The notes under the pieces are model-generated. The model was not told the origin of the DNA. It did not search any database and worked only from the letters and a program-made list of their open reading frames with translations. Source: Mycolicibacter icosiumassiliensis (GTDB taxonomy: Bacteria; Actinomycetota; Actinomycetes; Mycobacteriales; Mycobacteriaceae). From it: 36,251 nt of DNA. Position 1 is the stretch's first letter, and each line of letters starts with the position of its first letter. Both the position numbers and the translations under genes were made by a program. The stretch covers positions 1,321,382 through 1,357,632 of the forward strand of contig NZ_LT546166.1 of the NCBI RefSeq assembly GCF_900078685.2, written 5' to 3'. Positions 1 to 8,636 of the stretch are shown here, piece by piece.

Positions 1-723
1 CTGCTCGATCGCCTTCCCGGTGTGAACGTCTATGGGCCGTTGGCACCGGTCAACACGACCGGCACACTCGCGCTGGCGGCAGCCAACGCGGATTTCTCCA
101 TTGCCGAAGCCGGCGTGCGGCTCGCGCGCGCCAATCGCGCGCCTCCGCCGATCCGCCGGGCCGTCGATCCGCCGGTGGCCGAACCGGCCGGTCGTGGGCT
201 GCGGCGGGCCCCGGCCGTCCTGGTCGGCGGTGTGGTGGCGCTGGCCCTGCTGGCGCGTCACGATGCGCGGAAGGACATCGAGACTCCGGTGACTTACCTA
301 GTGGAAAGCCATGTCGCGGTGCAGGTTCCGACGGGTTGGTCGACGCGACGGGTGACTGACGGGCCGGGGTCGGCCCGGGTGGAGGTGGTCTCGCCCAGTG
401 ACCCGCAGCTGATGCTGCACCTGACCCAAGCGCCGGCAGTTGGCGATACCCTGGCCGCCATCGCAGAGCCGTTGCAGCGGGGCCTGCAACGCGCTGACGC
501 CGAGACGCCCGGAGTATTCGTCGGTTTCGACCCGGCCGGCACCAGCGCGGGACGGCCCGCCGTGACGTATCAAGAGATTCGCGATGGCCATCACATCGAC
601 TGGGCGGTCTTGGTCGACCGCGCCGTGCGGATCGGCATCGGGTGTCAGAGCGGCCCGGGTGGCGAGGACACGCTGCGAGCGGTGTGCGAGCAGGCGGTGC
701 GCTCCGCCCATGCCGTCAGCTGA
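1..723 (+). CDS. Type VII secretion-associated protein, Rv3446c family (C-terminal part)
   Basis: The frame is open from the first base, so the gene starts outside the window and only its last 240 or so codons are seen. A single hydrophobic segment (APAVLVGGVVALALLA, bases about 202-250) is followed by a globular domain. That domain (VTYLVESHVAVQVPTGW, GPGSARVEVVSP, GRPAVTYQEIRDG, GCQSGPGGED) matches my memory of the C-terminal domain of Rv3446c, an accessory gene of the ESX-4 type VII secretion locus. In M. tuberculosis this gene is followed directly by esxU and esxT. Here the order resumes only at 6620, after an accessory block. The exact role in ESX-4 is unknown; a membrane-anchored protein with an extracytoplasmic domain is inferred from the single membrane segment. 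Confidence 0.85.
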   Translation: MLDRLPGVNVYGPLAPVNTTGTLALAAANADFSIAEAGVRLARANRAPPPIRRAVDPPVAEPAGRGLRRAPAVLVGGVVALALLARHDARKDIETPVTYLVESHVAVQVPTGWSTRRVTDGPGSARVEVVSPSDPQLMLHLTQAPAVGDTLAAIAEPLQRGLQRADAETPGVFVGFDPAGTSAGRPAVTYQEIRDGHHIDWAVLVDRAVRIGIGCQSGPGGEDTLRAVCEQAVRSAHAVS

Positions 724-733
724 GGGTGTGACG

Positions 734-1594
734 TCACTGGGAGGCGGTAGGGGATTTGCGCCACTGGCTGGGTGAAATACCGTGTGTCTGGCGAAACTGC
801 CGGGTGAAATAGGCCGCATCCGGTAGTCCGACCCGCTGCCCGATTTCGGTGATCGACAGCCGGGTATCGGTCAGCAGGCGGCGGGCTTCACCCATGCGGC
901 GTTGGGTGATCCACTCCACCACCGTGCGGCCGGTGCGCCGGCGCACAACGGTGGTCAGATGCCCCGCCGATACCGACACCTCACGTGCGACTTCGCGTAG
1001 CGAGAGCGGTTCGGTGAAGCGTCGATCGATGGTAGCGAACACCTCAGCCAACAGTGGTTCATCTTCTTGGCGCAGACCACCGATGGTGTCCGCGGCGAGT
1101 CGGCTCAGCTTGACCAGCAGCAGGGTAAGCAGGGCCGACACCGCTTCGCGGTCTCCGTCCTGTCGTTGCGCGAGTTCGTATTTCATCGAATCGACGACGC
1201 AGAAGAACGCCTGACGATCAGTGACTGGCAGCTCTATACGCAGCAGACCGTCTTCGTGCTCATGCAGGAACAGGCAGAGCAGGGGATGCGATCGCCAGGA
1301 GAGCCACGGCGATGTCCCGTCGTCGCCGACCGCAGTCGGGTCGAAGAACACCGCGATGCCGTCGTCGGCGCATTCCACCGCCTCTGGACCGACCGTGGCG
1401 CCCACCGCGACCACGTAAACCACCCCGGTCGCCCGGTCGCACCAGATGGCCGGGAAGTTGTGGATCTGACCATGCTGGGACAGCCTTTCCTTTCCGACCC
1501 GGGCCACCACCACCGGTGGCAGATGTGGATCGATCGGATACTCGTAAACCTTCACCCCGGCGCGCTGACGCACCAATCGGGCCGTAGGAAGCAT
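734..1594 (-). CDS. AraC/XylS-family transcriptional regulator
   Basis: This is a DNA-binding regulator of about 286 residues. The last 100 residues form the double helix-turn-helix of the AraC family: LSLREVAREVSVSAGHL is the first recognition unit, and LSITEIGQRVGLPDAAYFTRQF plus the typical ending HGISPSQWR is the second. The N-terminal 170 residues look like a cupin-type ligand-sensing domain; the ligand is unknown. The frame is open further upstream to 1828, but those codons give an Arg/Ser-rich stretch unlike protein. I therefore chose the ATG at 1594, which gives MLPTARLVRQRAGVKVYEYP. The gene is divergent from the GjpA-like gene at 1842. An inverted repeat in the shared intergenic region makes it a plausible local regulator of that cassette; this is inference. 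Confidence 0.85.
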   Translation of the reverse strand: MLPTARLVRQRAGVKVYEYPIDPHLPPVVVARVGKERLSQHGQIHNFPAIWCDRATGVVYVVAVGATVGPEAVECADDGIAVFFDPTAVGDDGTSPWLSWRSHPLLCLFLHEHEDGLLRIELPVTDRQAFFCVVDSMKYELAQRQDGDREAVSALLTLLLVKLSRLAADTIGGLRQEDEPLLAEVFATIDRRFTEPLSLREVAREVSVSAGHLTTVVRRRTGRTVVEWITQRRMGEARRLLTDTRLSITEIGQRVGLPDAAYFTRQFRQTHGISPSQWRKSPTASQ

Positions 1595-1629
1595 CCGCCG
1601 ACGATAGTCCAAACCTGCGAAAGAACGTC

Positions 1630-1656
1630 CTAACTTCACAGAAAAATGAAAGTTAG
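1630..1656. promoter_or_regulatory. Inverted repeat between the AraC-type gene and the first cassette
   Basis: The arms CTAACTTCA (1630-1638) and TGAAAGTTAG (1647-1656) are inverted repeats with one unpaired base. They lie in the 247-nt divergent intergenic region, 36 nt upstream of the regulator start and 186 nt upstream of the GjpA-like start. This is a plausible operator for the adjacent regulator. The right arm contains GAAAGTTAGC, close to the GGAARGTTAAC motif in the leaders at 15088, 17325 and 25017. The rest of 1657-1841 shows nothing I can name. Confidence 0.4.
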
Positions 1657-1841
1657 CTTTAAGGCGTGCCGAGCGAGAAGCGCTGCCATTTCTTCGGATT
1701 CGCGCCCGACCTGGAGACGGGTGCGAGCGGACCCCTGTGTTCACCTGAGAGATCTCCGTGGTAAGCCTCGCCTGTCCCGCCGCACGCCAGCTAACGCCAA
1801 ACCCACCCCCGGCAGTCGCCACAACCATGAGGAGATATCCC

Positions 1842-2954
1842 TTGCGCGCAACAATTCGCCCCTACGCGACAGCCGGTGTCGCCATTGCTGGGGCCGGCCT
1901 GATCGCGGCGACCCCGGTGGTAGCCCCGCAGTCCGAACTCCACTCGGTGCGCGACGTGGCCCTCGCCGCTTCCAGTGCCTGGGACGAGGTGTTCAACACC
2001 GCGTCGCAGAACCTGACCCAGATGCTCAACAACTACTACCTGGCGCCGGAGATTGCGTTCCAGCAGTTCGTCGCCAACCAGATCGACTATGCCCAGCAGC
2101 TTCTCGACGACCCGACCAACCTGACCCACGTGACCGAGCAGATTCGGCACAACCTCGACGGGCTGCTGACCGGATACACGTTGTCCGGCGCCAGCCAAGA
2201 GACGCTCGAAATCGTCATGAGCCACACCCTGGCCGCCGGCGACTCCTCCACCTTCACGTTTGGCTGGTATGACCTGTTCGCGGGGCCGTTGGCGGCGATC
2301 GCCGGCGGGATGTTCCCGGCCGAGATGATCCCGATCATCCACTTCCTGTCCTCGCCGCTGAGTGGGCTGATCATGGGTTCGCTGGGCCCGTGGATCGCAC
2401 CCGGTGTCGCGCTGCTCAACAGCATCACGGACGGCGACAACTTCGGCGACACGCTGGCGAATGTCTTTGGTGCGTCCCTCAATGGCGCCACCCTCAATCT
2501 GGACAGTCTGCTGCCGATGATCAACGACGTCGCCGGTGACTTCCTGCCGGCTGGTGCCTCGATTGGCCACCTCGACATCGCGTTCGGTGGGTGGCTCAGC
2601 GCCGGCCATGTCGCCATCGACCCGTATCAGGTGTTGGGTGCGGGCGGCGCGGTAGTGGCCGAGACGCCCGCGGTGGGTGGCTCGATCCTCAACAGCGTCG
2701 GGTTGACGCTCAACGGCATTCCATTGCTCGGATCGCTGGAGATCGGGAGCAATGCGATCGGCCCGTTCGCGGCGATGCAGGCCTGGGGGCAGACCATCGG
2801 CGCCCTGCTGGGCTCTGGTTGGAACGGCAAGGGCGCGGTGCCGGTGACTCCGCCGCTGGCCGGTATCGATCTGCCGCACGTCCCCGACCTCGATGACGGC
2901 GGCGCGGGTTCTGCGGCGGCTGGCGACTGGTTCGCCGACCTGCTGGGTCTGTAA
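1842..2954 (+). CDS. gjpA: GjpA-like outer-membrane porin family protein, copy 1
   Basis: A predicted exported protein of 370 residues. The N-terminus ([22 protein letters not shown]) is a hydrophobic signal-like segment, followed by a mostly helical body with blocks shared by all three copies here: [78 protein letters not shown] and [20 protein letters not shown]. Mycobacterial proteins with this pattern are, to my recollection, annotated as outer membrane porin GjpA; porin activity is not visible in the sequence. The TTG at 1842 was chosen because it aligns with the GTG starts of the other copies and sits 7 nt after GAGGAG. The ATG at 1827 is the alternative. It is followed after 68 nt by a PGRS gene, probably co-transcribed. 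Confidence 0.75.
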   Translation: MRATIRPYATAGVAIAGAGLIAATPVVAPQSELHSVRDVALAASSAWDEVFNTASQNLTQMLNNYYLAPEIAFQQFVANQIDYAQQLLDDPTNLTHVTEQIRHNLDGLLTGYTLSGASQETLEIVMSHTLAAGDSSTFTFGWYDLFAGPLAAIAGGMFPAEMIPIIHFLSSPLSGLIMGSLGPWIAPGVALLNSITDGDNFGDTLANVFGASLNGATLNLDSLLPMINDVAGDFLPAGASIGHLDIAFGGWLSAGHVAIDPYQVLGAGGAVVAETPAVGGSILNSVGLTLNGIPLLGSLEIGSNAIGPFAAMQAWGQTIGALLGSGWNGKGAVPVTPPLAGIDLPHVPDLDDGGAGSAAAGDWFADLLGL

Positions 2955-3022
2955 CCCCGCCGGGCATCGTTTCCAACGAATTCGTTTATCCCACCCGACT
3001 TTTCCACGAGAGGCATTCGCAC

Positions 3023-4398
3023 ATGAGTTACCGCAACCGGATGATCGGCACGGGCAGTGCCGTCGCGGCGTTTTTGGCCTTCGGCATGACGCCGTTGGCG
3101 CCGGCGCCGCAAGCTCAGGCCGACTTCGAAGATCTGTTCAGTTTCGATTGGCTGGCCCCGGCCGCCGACGTCGACATCCCCGGCGCGGCCGATGCTTTCG
3201 ACCTGTCGGGTCTGATGGGCGACTTCAACATGGCCACGCTGTTAGACCAGCTCTTCTACACGCCGCTGCACATGCTGACCGAGTTCTGGATCAACAACCC
3301 GCTTGGCGAAATGGTTAACGGCACGATCAACACCATTTCGGGGCAGTACTTGATCGGTGACGGCTTCGACGGCACAGCCGAGAACCCCGACGGCGGCCAT
3401 GGCGGCCTGTGGTTCGGTGACGGCGGTGCGGGCTGGACCAGCGACGTGGCCGGAGTGGCCGGCGGCAACGGCGGCAACGCGATCGGCTTCGGTAACGGCG
3501 GCGCCGGCGGTGACGGCGGTGCAGGTGCCAATGGCGGCAACGGCGGTATCGGTGGCGTCTGGATGGGCCACGGTGGTGACGGCGGTGCCGGCGGCGACAC
3601 CACCGTGGTCTACGCCGTCAGCGGCGGCGGTGCCGTCGGCGGCAACGGTGGCGATGGCGGCGCCGCGATGGCCTGGCTGCTCGGCAACGGCGGCGCCGGT
3701 GGCGCCGGCGGCAAGGGCGCCGACGGAGCCGCCGGCCGGTTCGACGGCCCGAATGAAGGTGCCGGTGGGACCGCCGGCTTCGGCGGCAACGGCGGCAACG
3801 GCGGGGTGTCGGGCTACCTGTTCGGCAACGGCGGGGCCGGCGGCGAGGGTGGCGCGGCCGGTAACGGCGGGGCCGCCGCGGCCGGCACGGCCGAGCACGT
3901 CAACGGCGCCAGCGGTGGCAGCGCCGGCGGAGCCCACGGTGGCGACGGTGGCGCGGGTGGTGCCCGCGGCTCCAACTTCTACGGCTCCCCGCTCTACGGG
4001 GCGTCCGGGCAGCGCGGTGACGGCGGCCAGGGCGGTGCCGGCGGCGCCGGCGGCAACGGATTCAAGGACGCCAGCGGCAAATACCTCGGCAACGGCGGGG
4101 CCGGCGGCGCCGGCGGCGGTGGCGGTACCGGGTACACCGGCGGCGACGGCGGTAACAGTGGTGACGGTGGCTCCGGTATCAACGGCGGCGACGCCGGCGC
4201 GTGGGCCGGCTCCGGTGGATACGGGCTGGGCAACGGCACCGACACTGAGAACGCCGACGGCATCGGCGGGCGCGGCGCGCCGCGGGCGCGGCGGGCGCCG
4301 CGGGTGGCGCTGGTCCCGGCGGGGCAGGCGGCGCCGGTGGCGCCGGCGACCCCGTCGGCCCCAACGGCACCGACGGCAAACCGGGCAACCCCGGCTAG
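3023..4398 (+). CDS. Secreted PGRS repeat protein, copy 1 (needs a one-base correction)
   Basis: The ATG at 3023 follows AGAGG by 9 nt and opens a signal peptide ([20 protein letters not shown]) with a likely cleavage site after AQA. About 80 residues then lead to [19 protein letters not shown], which resembles the GRPLIGDG region that separates the PE domain from the repeats in PE_PGRS proteins. Some 300 residues of Gly-Gly-X repeats follow. There is no PE domain. The annotated frame loses the repeat pattern near 4265-4300, where it turns into Arg/Ala/Pro-rich sequence. The -1 frame continues [20 protein letters not shown] and stops at TAG 4396-4398 with a typical PGRS ending (KPGNPG). Without correction the frame runs to 4939 across two genes on the other strand. 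Surface location is inferred. Confidence 0.8.
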
Positions 4399-4410
4399 CA
4401 GGTACGCCGT

Positions 4411-4460
4411 CGACACGGTCGCCGGGTCCCTTAAGGGGCCCGGCGACCGTGTCGTTTGTT
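4411..4460 (+). terminator. Rho-independent terminator after PGRS copy 1
   Basis: The arms CGACACGGTCGCCGGGTCCC and GGGGCCCGGCGACCGTGTCG pair over 20 bp with one T-G wobble around a TTAA loop, followed by TTTGTT. It lies between two convergent genes and could serve both. Almost the same hairpin follows PGRS copy 2 at 17160-17204. Confidence 0.85.
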
Positions 4461-4477
4461 CTCGGCTACCGCAGGGC

Positions 4478-4840
4478 CTAGGAGTTGCCGCCCTGCTCGC
4501 CGATCAGGCCCTGGATGAGTTCGACGATGTGCTGTTGACCGGCCGCGGTTGCGTCGAATCTTCCGCGCATCTCCATGAATCCACCGTTGACCTGCTCGAA
4601 GCGGGCGTTCATGTCCTCGAAGCGGTCGTTCATGTCCGCACGGAGGGCGTTGAAGCTTGCGATCGTGGCCCGCCGGAAGTCCCGCATCTCGCCGCGGATC
4701 TCGCTCACGTCCCGATCAGCGGCGCCGGCGAGGACGCGCGCGGCGGCAGCGTCGCGCTCGCTGCCACGCACCCGGCCATCAAGGTCTCGCACCTGGGTTT
4801 CCAGTGCCGCGACGCGTGCCTCCAGGTTCCCCGGTTCCAT
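4478..4840 (-). CDS. Small coiled-coil protein of unknown function
   Basis: A 120-residue protein starting [20 protein letters not shown]. It is nearly all heptad-like helix ([46 protein letters not shown]) with no signal peptide or membrane segment, so it is probably a cytoplasmic oligomer. It resembles small actinobacterial hypothetical proteins with the [19 protein letters not shown] block that I have seen in other mycobacteria; no function is known to me. It is convergent with PGRS copy 1 and lies 95 nt downstream, in the same direction, of the PE-PPE hydrolase gene. It could be read from that gene's transcript. Confidence 0.75.
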   Translation of the reverse strand: MEPGNLEARVAALETQVRDLDGRVRGSERDAAAARVLAGAADRDVSEIRGEMRDFRRATIASFNALRADMNDRFEDMNARFEQVNGGFMEMRGRFDATAAGQQHIVELIQGLIGEQGGNS

Positions 4841-4935
4841 GCCGGCAGCCTACCGATGGACCGGGTCGCTGCCGTCCGGATCACCGGCCGGCCTGTGGAT
4901 AACGCGCCGAGGTCAGCTCCTCAGCCACGTTGGGC

Positions 4936-6378
4936 CTAGATAATCCCTCCCACCAGCATGAGCGGGGCGAGTCCCACCAGCACCGCGAGCGGTTCGCCGA
5001 TAGCGTCGAGCGGGTTGCCGGCAGCCATCTGGGTTTCGAACAGGTTCCAAGCGAACTGGGGCAGCGTGGACAGCAGGGTGCTGCTCATGTCGATGGACGG
5101 CAGGCCGGTGTGGGTGAGCGACAGCTCCTGAACGCCCTCGATGTACCAGTTGGCGGCGCCAGCGAGGAAGGTCCCCAGGTAACCCGCGATGTCCGCCAGC
5201 GACCCGTTGAGATTGAACGCTGCGATCGCCGAGTTCAGCAGCGGTCCCAGCACATCTGTCATCGTCCGCGGTGAGATCAGCTGGTAGTTGGTTGGATCGA
5301 TCAGGTCGCGGTAGGCGTCCTGAAAGCCTTGCAGCACACCGTTCCACAGTGCCTCGGGCACCTGATCGAGAACGCTCTGGTCGGGCAGAAATCCCATCGG
5401 GGTGGGCACGTCGGCGTATCCCGGCGACCAGCCGTGGTCGATGCTGCCGTAGCCCAGGTTCACCAGTACCGACAGGGCCGGCTGCAGTAGGTCGGCCAGC
5501 GGGTTGCCGAACACCGGCAGCAGCCGTACGGGGTCCAACAGTGGCAGGCTCGCGGACTCGATCATGTAGTAGTTGGTCAGGCTGTCGGGATCCAAGGTCG
5601 GCAGCGCGACGGCGTTGCTGATCTGCTCCGGCGTCAGCCCCAGGTAGGCAACGTGGTTGAAGAGGATGCCCAGGTACGCGTTGAGGTCGGACAGCAAATT
5701 GATCGGGTACTGCGGGCAGTCGGCGAAGCCGTCGTATTCGTAGGTGTAGACATCGGTCGGGGAGACATCCGAGGGGGCGGCGTCGGAGAACGTCAGCCCC
5801 AAGTGCGCGACGTCGAGGTTATAGCCGGACGGGATCGCGAAGCGGTCCAGCAAGCCGCCGTTGGGGTTGTTCGGGTTGCCCAGCAGCACGAAGTGCAGGT
5901 TCGCGGGATCGATGCCGTCCTGCTGCAGTCGCGCCATCAGCAGCGAGTCGATGGTGGCGCTCTGCGAGTAACCGCTCACGACGACCGGGTTGTCGGGGCT
6001 GACGCCGCCGGCCGCGATCCGCTGTTTGATCGCTTCCTCGATGATCTGCATGCCCTGGGCTGTCGAGTTGTCGAAGGTCATGCTGAACGGACCGGTGAAC
6101 GGGTACAGCGACTCCGGGGTGGTGATCGGTTGCGTATGACCGGTGAAGCCGTGCGGCTGCAGGTAAAGCGTGTCGAAGGCGTCCAACCAGCCCTGGCTGG
6201 GGGTTGCGATGAAGCTGGCGCCCATGATCAGCGCGGTGCCGTCGCCGAGTGCGGATTCAGCGCCGGCCAGCAGCACCTGCGCTTGTGCTGCCGCTGGTTG
6301 CACCGGCGGAACGATCAGCGCGCCGGAGCCGATGATGGCCAGTCCAGCGGTGCGATAGGCGTGCAGAGCGTGCTGCAT
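4936..6378 (-). CDS. PE-PPE domain hydrolase with a signal-like N-terminus
   Basis: A 480-residue protein. Residues 90-280 match the PE-PPE domain, an alpha/beta-hydrolase serine esterase/lipase fold found at the C-terminus of some PE and PPE proteins. The nucleophile elbow is GYSQS (Ser138), with the family blocks [16 protein letters not shown] and [11 protein letters not shown]. There is no PE or PPE domain. The N-terminus ([23 protein letters not shown]) resembles that of the GjpA-like proteins in this window, which points to the same export route. The C-terminal 200 residues ([16 protein letters not shown] onward) are hydrophobic and helical. The ATG at 6378 follows a strong AGGAGGGGAA site. 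The substrate is unknown; envelope lipid or ester hydrolysis is the family expectation. Confidence 0.85.
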   Translation of the reverse strand: MQHALHAYRTAGLAIIGSGALIVPPVQPAAAQAQVLLAGAESALGDGTALIMGASFIATPSQGWLDAFDTLYLQPHGFTGHTQPITTPESLYPFTGPFSMTFDNSTAQGMQIIEEAIKQRIAAGGVSPDNPVVVSGYSQSATIDSLLMARLQQDGIDPANLHFVLLGNPNNPNGGLLDRFAIPSGYNLDVAHLGLTFSDAAPSDVSPTDVYTYEYDGFADCPQYPINLLSDLNAYLGILFNHVAYLGLTPEQISNAVALPTLDPDSLTNYYMIESASLPLLDPVRLLPVFGNPLADLLQPALSVLVNLGYGSIDHGWSPGYADVPTPMGFLPDQSVLDQVPEALWNGVLQGFQDAYRDLIDPTNYQLISPRTMTDVLGPLLNSAIAAFNLNGSLADIAGYLGTFLAGAANWYIEGVQELSLTHTGLPSIDMSSTLLSTLPQFAWNLFETQMAAGNPLDAIGEPLAVLVGLAPLMLVGGII

Positions 6379-6619
6379 TTCCCCTCCTAGATGCGGTCGA
6401 CGGGCCCGCGTGCAGCAGTCAGCTCAAGCAATTGCGGTCCTCGTTTCTGCATTTATGTCATCAAGGCGGTGGCCATGGAATGGGAATGTGCAGATCGACG
6501 CGTCGGCCTGGTGGCCTACGCCCGGAGGTCGCCACAGCCGATGGAACCGAAAGCCGCCGAGCGCAGTCGAACTACATATCAGCGCGACTTGATCGCGACC
6601 GCCGACGGCAGGAGACGAT
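6379..6619. other. Divergent intergenic region upstream of esxU
   Basis: This is 241 nt between the PE-PPE hydrolase and esxU, where M. tuberculosis has esxU directly behind its Rv3446c gene. It must hold promoters for both flanking genes if the inserted block has separated esxU from the ESX-4 transcript. I see no clear -35/-10 pair or hairpin. A ribosome-binding site, AGGAG, lies at 6610-6614. Confidence 0.4.
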
Positions 6620-6946
6620 GTGACCACACCCGCAGGCACCACCACACTGAGCGCCGACTTCGACGTCATGCTCGCCGTCGCGGCGGCCACCGACACCCGC
6701 AACGAGGAGATCCGCGCGATGCTGCAGGCGTTCGTCGGCCAGATGCGAGCGGTGCCGCCCTCGGTGTGGTCGGGTCTGGCAGCCGCCCGCTTCCAGGACG
6801 TCCTGGACCGCTGGAACTGCGAATCCTTGAAGCTGCACCACGCGCTGGCGGGCATCGCCGAGACCATCCGCCACAACGAGCGTGCGCTGCGCGAGGTCGC
6901 GCAGGCTCACTCCCACCACATCGCCGCCGCTGGCGACGGAATCTGA
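6620..6946 (+). CDS. esxU: ESX-4 WXG100 protein EsxU
   Basis: A 108-residue WXG100-superfamily protein with the W-S-G turn at residues 50-52 between two helices ([19 protein letters not shown] and [28 protein letters not shown]). Size and sequence match EsxU (Rv3445c), the partner of EsxT. The pair is the expected heterodimeric substrate of ESX-4. The GTG at 6620 has AGGAG 5 nt upstream. The gene is 12 nt before esxT, so the two form one unit. Confidence 0.92.
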   Translation: MTTPAGTTTLSADFDVMLAVAAATDTRNEEIRAMLQAFVGQMRAVPPSVWSGLAAARFQDVLDRWNCESLKLHHALAGIAETIRHNERALREVAQAHSHHIAAAGDGI

Positions 6947-6958
6947 GCGGGGCCGGAT

Positions 6959-7255
6959 ATGGACTCCGCACTGTCGTACAACTTCGACGAGATCGAGTAC
7001 GCCGTCCGTCAGGAGATTCACTCCACGGCCGCCCGGCTCAACGGGGCACTGGAGGAGCTGCGGTCGCAGATCGCACCCTTGCAGCAGGTGTGGACCCGGG
7101 AGGCGGCCGGCGCCTACCACGCTGAGCAGCTGCGATGGCAGCATGCCGTCAATGCGCTGAACCAGATCCTGTTCGACTTGGGCAGGGCCGTGCGTGACGG
7201 CGCAGCGGACGTCGCCGACGCCGATCGTCGCGCCGCGGGAGCTTGGGGGAGGTAG
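6959..7255 (+). CDS. esxT: ESX-4 WXG100 protein EsxT
   Basis: A 98-residue protein whose blocks LSYNFDEIEYAVRQEIH, LRSQIAPLQQVWTREAAGAYHAEQL and ADRRAAGAW match EsxT (Rv3444c). At the helix turn it has W-T-R (residues 45-47) rather than W-X-G, as I recall for the M. tuberculosis protein, so this is normal for the family. It pairs with EsxU. The ESX-4 membrane components lie outside the window, upstream of base 1. Confidence 0.93.
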   Translation: MDSALSYNFDEIEYAVRQEIHSTAARLNGALEELRSQIAPLQQVWTREAAGAYHAEQLRWQHAVNALNQILFDLGRAVRDGAADVADADRRAAGAWGR

Positions 7256-7275
7256 GAGAGGCCGCCCCCGAACAC

Positions 7276-7315
7276 GGTGTGGCCCCCAAGGATGGAGAGC
7301 CGACGGGGCCACACC
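7276..7315 (+). terminator. Hairpin between esxT and rplM
   Basis: A perfect 11-bp stem (GGTGTGGCCCC at 7276-7286 with GGGGCCACACC at 7305-7315) has an 18-nt loop and no T-run. It lies 20 nt after the esxT stop and upstream of the rplM promoter, so it probably ends the esxU-esxT transcript. Confidence 0.55.
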
Positions 7316-7339
7316 GGCTCAAGCCGGGGTGAAGGCGTT

Positions 7340-7369
7340 TTGACCCGCCCGGATCACCGCCGGTAAGCT
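7340..7369 (+). promoter_or_regulatory. Candidate rplM promoter
   Basis: TTGACC (7340-7345) and TAAGCT (7364-7369) with 18-nt spacing form a good vegetative promoter. A start near 7376 would leave a 5' leader of about 150 nt before rplM. I see no clear regulatory fold in that leader. Confidence 0.55.
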
Positions 7370-7528
7370 GCACCGTTGGCGTGCGGTGCCTCCTGGCACA
7401 GCGGGTCCTCGGGTCACTGTCGGTCGCCGAGAACCACCCCGCCGTACACGCCAGACCGGCACCCGGTTCGCACCGGGATCCGCAAGAACCGGGAAGACCC
7501 GGCTCGAGTAAAAGAAGAGGTAAGCGCT

Positions 7529-7972
7529 GTGCCCACCTATACGCCGAAGGCGGGTGACACCACACGGTCGTGGTACGTCATCGACGCCAGCGACGTGGTG
7601 CTCGGCCGGCTCGCCGTTGCGGCAGCAACCCTGCTGCGCGGCAAGCACAAGCCGACATTCACGCCGAATGTTGACGGCGGTGACTTCGTCATCATCATCA
7701 ACGCCGACAAGGTCGCGATCAGCGGCGACAAACTGCAGAAGAAGATGGCGTACCGCCACTCGGGCTACCCGGGCGGGCTGCGTAAGCGCAGCATCGGTGA
7801 GCTGATGGAGACCCGTCCCGACCGCGTCGTGGAGAAGGCGATCCTCGGGATGATCCCGCACACCAAGCTGGGGCGTCAGATCCAGCGCAAGCTGCACGTC
7901 TACGCCGGGCCGGTGCATCCGCACGCCGCCCAGCAGCCGATCCCGTTCGAAATCAAGCAGGTGGCGCAATGA
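7529..7972 (+). CDS. rplM: 50S ribosomal protein L13
   Basis: A 147-residue protein with the L13 signature blocks [48 protein letters not shown] (in parts), YRHSGYPGG and [21 protein letters not shown]. It binds 23S rRNA early in assembly of the large subunit. The GTG at 7529 is chosen because it gives the family length and follows AGAAGAGG by 8 nt; the frame is open further upstream. Its stop codon overlaps the rpsI start (ATGA), the conserved rplM-rpsI operon arrangement. Confidence 0.97.
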   Translation: MPTYTPKAGDTTRSWYVIDASDVVLGRLAVAAATLLRGKHKPTFTPNVDGGDFVIIINADKVAISGDKLQKKMAYRHSGYPGGLRKRSIGELMETRPDRVVEKAILGMIPHTKLGRQIQRKLHVYAGPVHPHAAQQPIPFEIKQVAQ

Positions 7973-8490
7973 CCGAGACGGCAATTGAAGGTACTGAGGC
8001 CCCCGAGGTCGACGAGGCCACCGAGGCCACCGAGGTCACCGTGGTTGAAGAGACCGTAGAGGTGCACGCTGAGGTTGCGCCGGCTTACGAGCCGCACGAC
8101 CTGGGTCGTCCCATCCAGACCGTCGGCCGCCGCAAGGAGGCCGTGGTGCGGGTGCGCCTGGTGCCCGGCACCGGCAAGTTCAACCTGGACGGACGCACCC
8201 TGGAGGCCTACTTCCCGAACAAGGTGCACCAGCAGCTGATCAAGGCTCCGCTGGTCACCGTGGACCGGGTGGACAGCTTCGACGTCTACGCCCACCTCGA
8301 CGGCGGCGGCCCCTCCGGCCAGGCCGGTGCGCTGCGGCTGGCGCTGGCCCGCGCGCTGATCATCGTCCAGCCCGAAGACCGCCCGGCGCTGAAGAAGGCC
8401 GGCTTCCTGACTCGTGACCCCCGGGCCACCGAGCGCAAGAAGTACGGTCTCAAGAAGGCCCGCAAGGCTCCGCAGTACAGCAAGCGCTGA
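7969..8490 (+). CDS. rpsI: 30S ribosomal protein S9
   Basis: A 173-residue protein. The conserved S9 core starts at about residue 45 ([22 protein letters not shown]) and ends with the basic tail ([19 protein letters not shown]) that reaches the P-site of the small subunit. The first 40 residues are an acidic Glu/Thr/Val-rich extension longer than I recall for M. tuberculosis RpsI (about 151 residues in all). It overlaps rplM by 4 nt, so translation is probably coupled. A strong terminator follows. Confidence 0.97.
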   Translation: MTETAIEGTEAPEVDEATEATEVTVVEETVEVHAEVAPAYEPHDLGRPIQTVGRRKEAVVRVRLVPGTGKFNLDGRTLEAYFPNKVHQQLIKAPLVTVDRVDSFDVYAHLDGGGPSGQAGALRLALARALIIVQPEDRPALKKAGFLTRDPRATERKKYGLKKARKAPQYSKR

Positions 8491-8518
8491 TCTGCGATTG
8501 CACTCTGGCAGCAAGTTT

Positions 8519-8561
8519 GGGGGTGCCTTCCGCACGCGGAAGGTGCCCCCGGCTTGTTTTT
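8519..8561 (+). terminator. Rho-independent terminator after rpsI
   Basis: The 14-bp stem 8519-8532 with 8537-8550 (GGGGGTGCCTTCCG with CGGAAGGTGCCCCC, two wobble pairs) has a CACG loop and is followed by GGCTTGTTTTT. This is a textbook intrinsic terminator closing the rplM-rpsI unit. Confidence 0.9.
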
Positions 8562-8636
8562 GAGGGTGCGTGTTTCCGGTCCGATACCGGCGTGTCGGGC
8601 CGGGGACACGCACGCTCGCGGCGATAAAGGATAGTT

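Noticed and set aside
3400..4300. Regular short repeats that could suggest a CRISPR array
   Set aside because: The repeats are in-frame Gly-Gly-X codons with 9-18 nt variation and no spacer structure, typical of PGRS coding sequence.
4399..4939. C-terminal extension of PGRS copy 1 to 4939 in the annotated frame
   Set aside because: It crosses a strong terminator and two minus-strand genes, and its sequence is not protein-like.
6391..7125. 244-codon frame overlapping esxU and esxT
   Set aside because: It is out of frame with both WXG100 genes, Arg-rich and without homology; esxU and esxT are clear.
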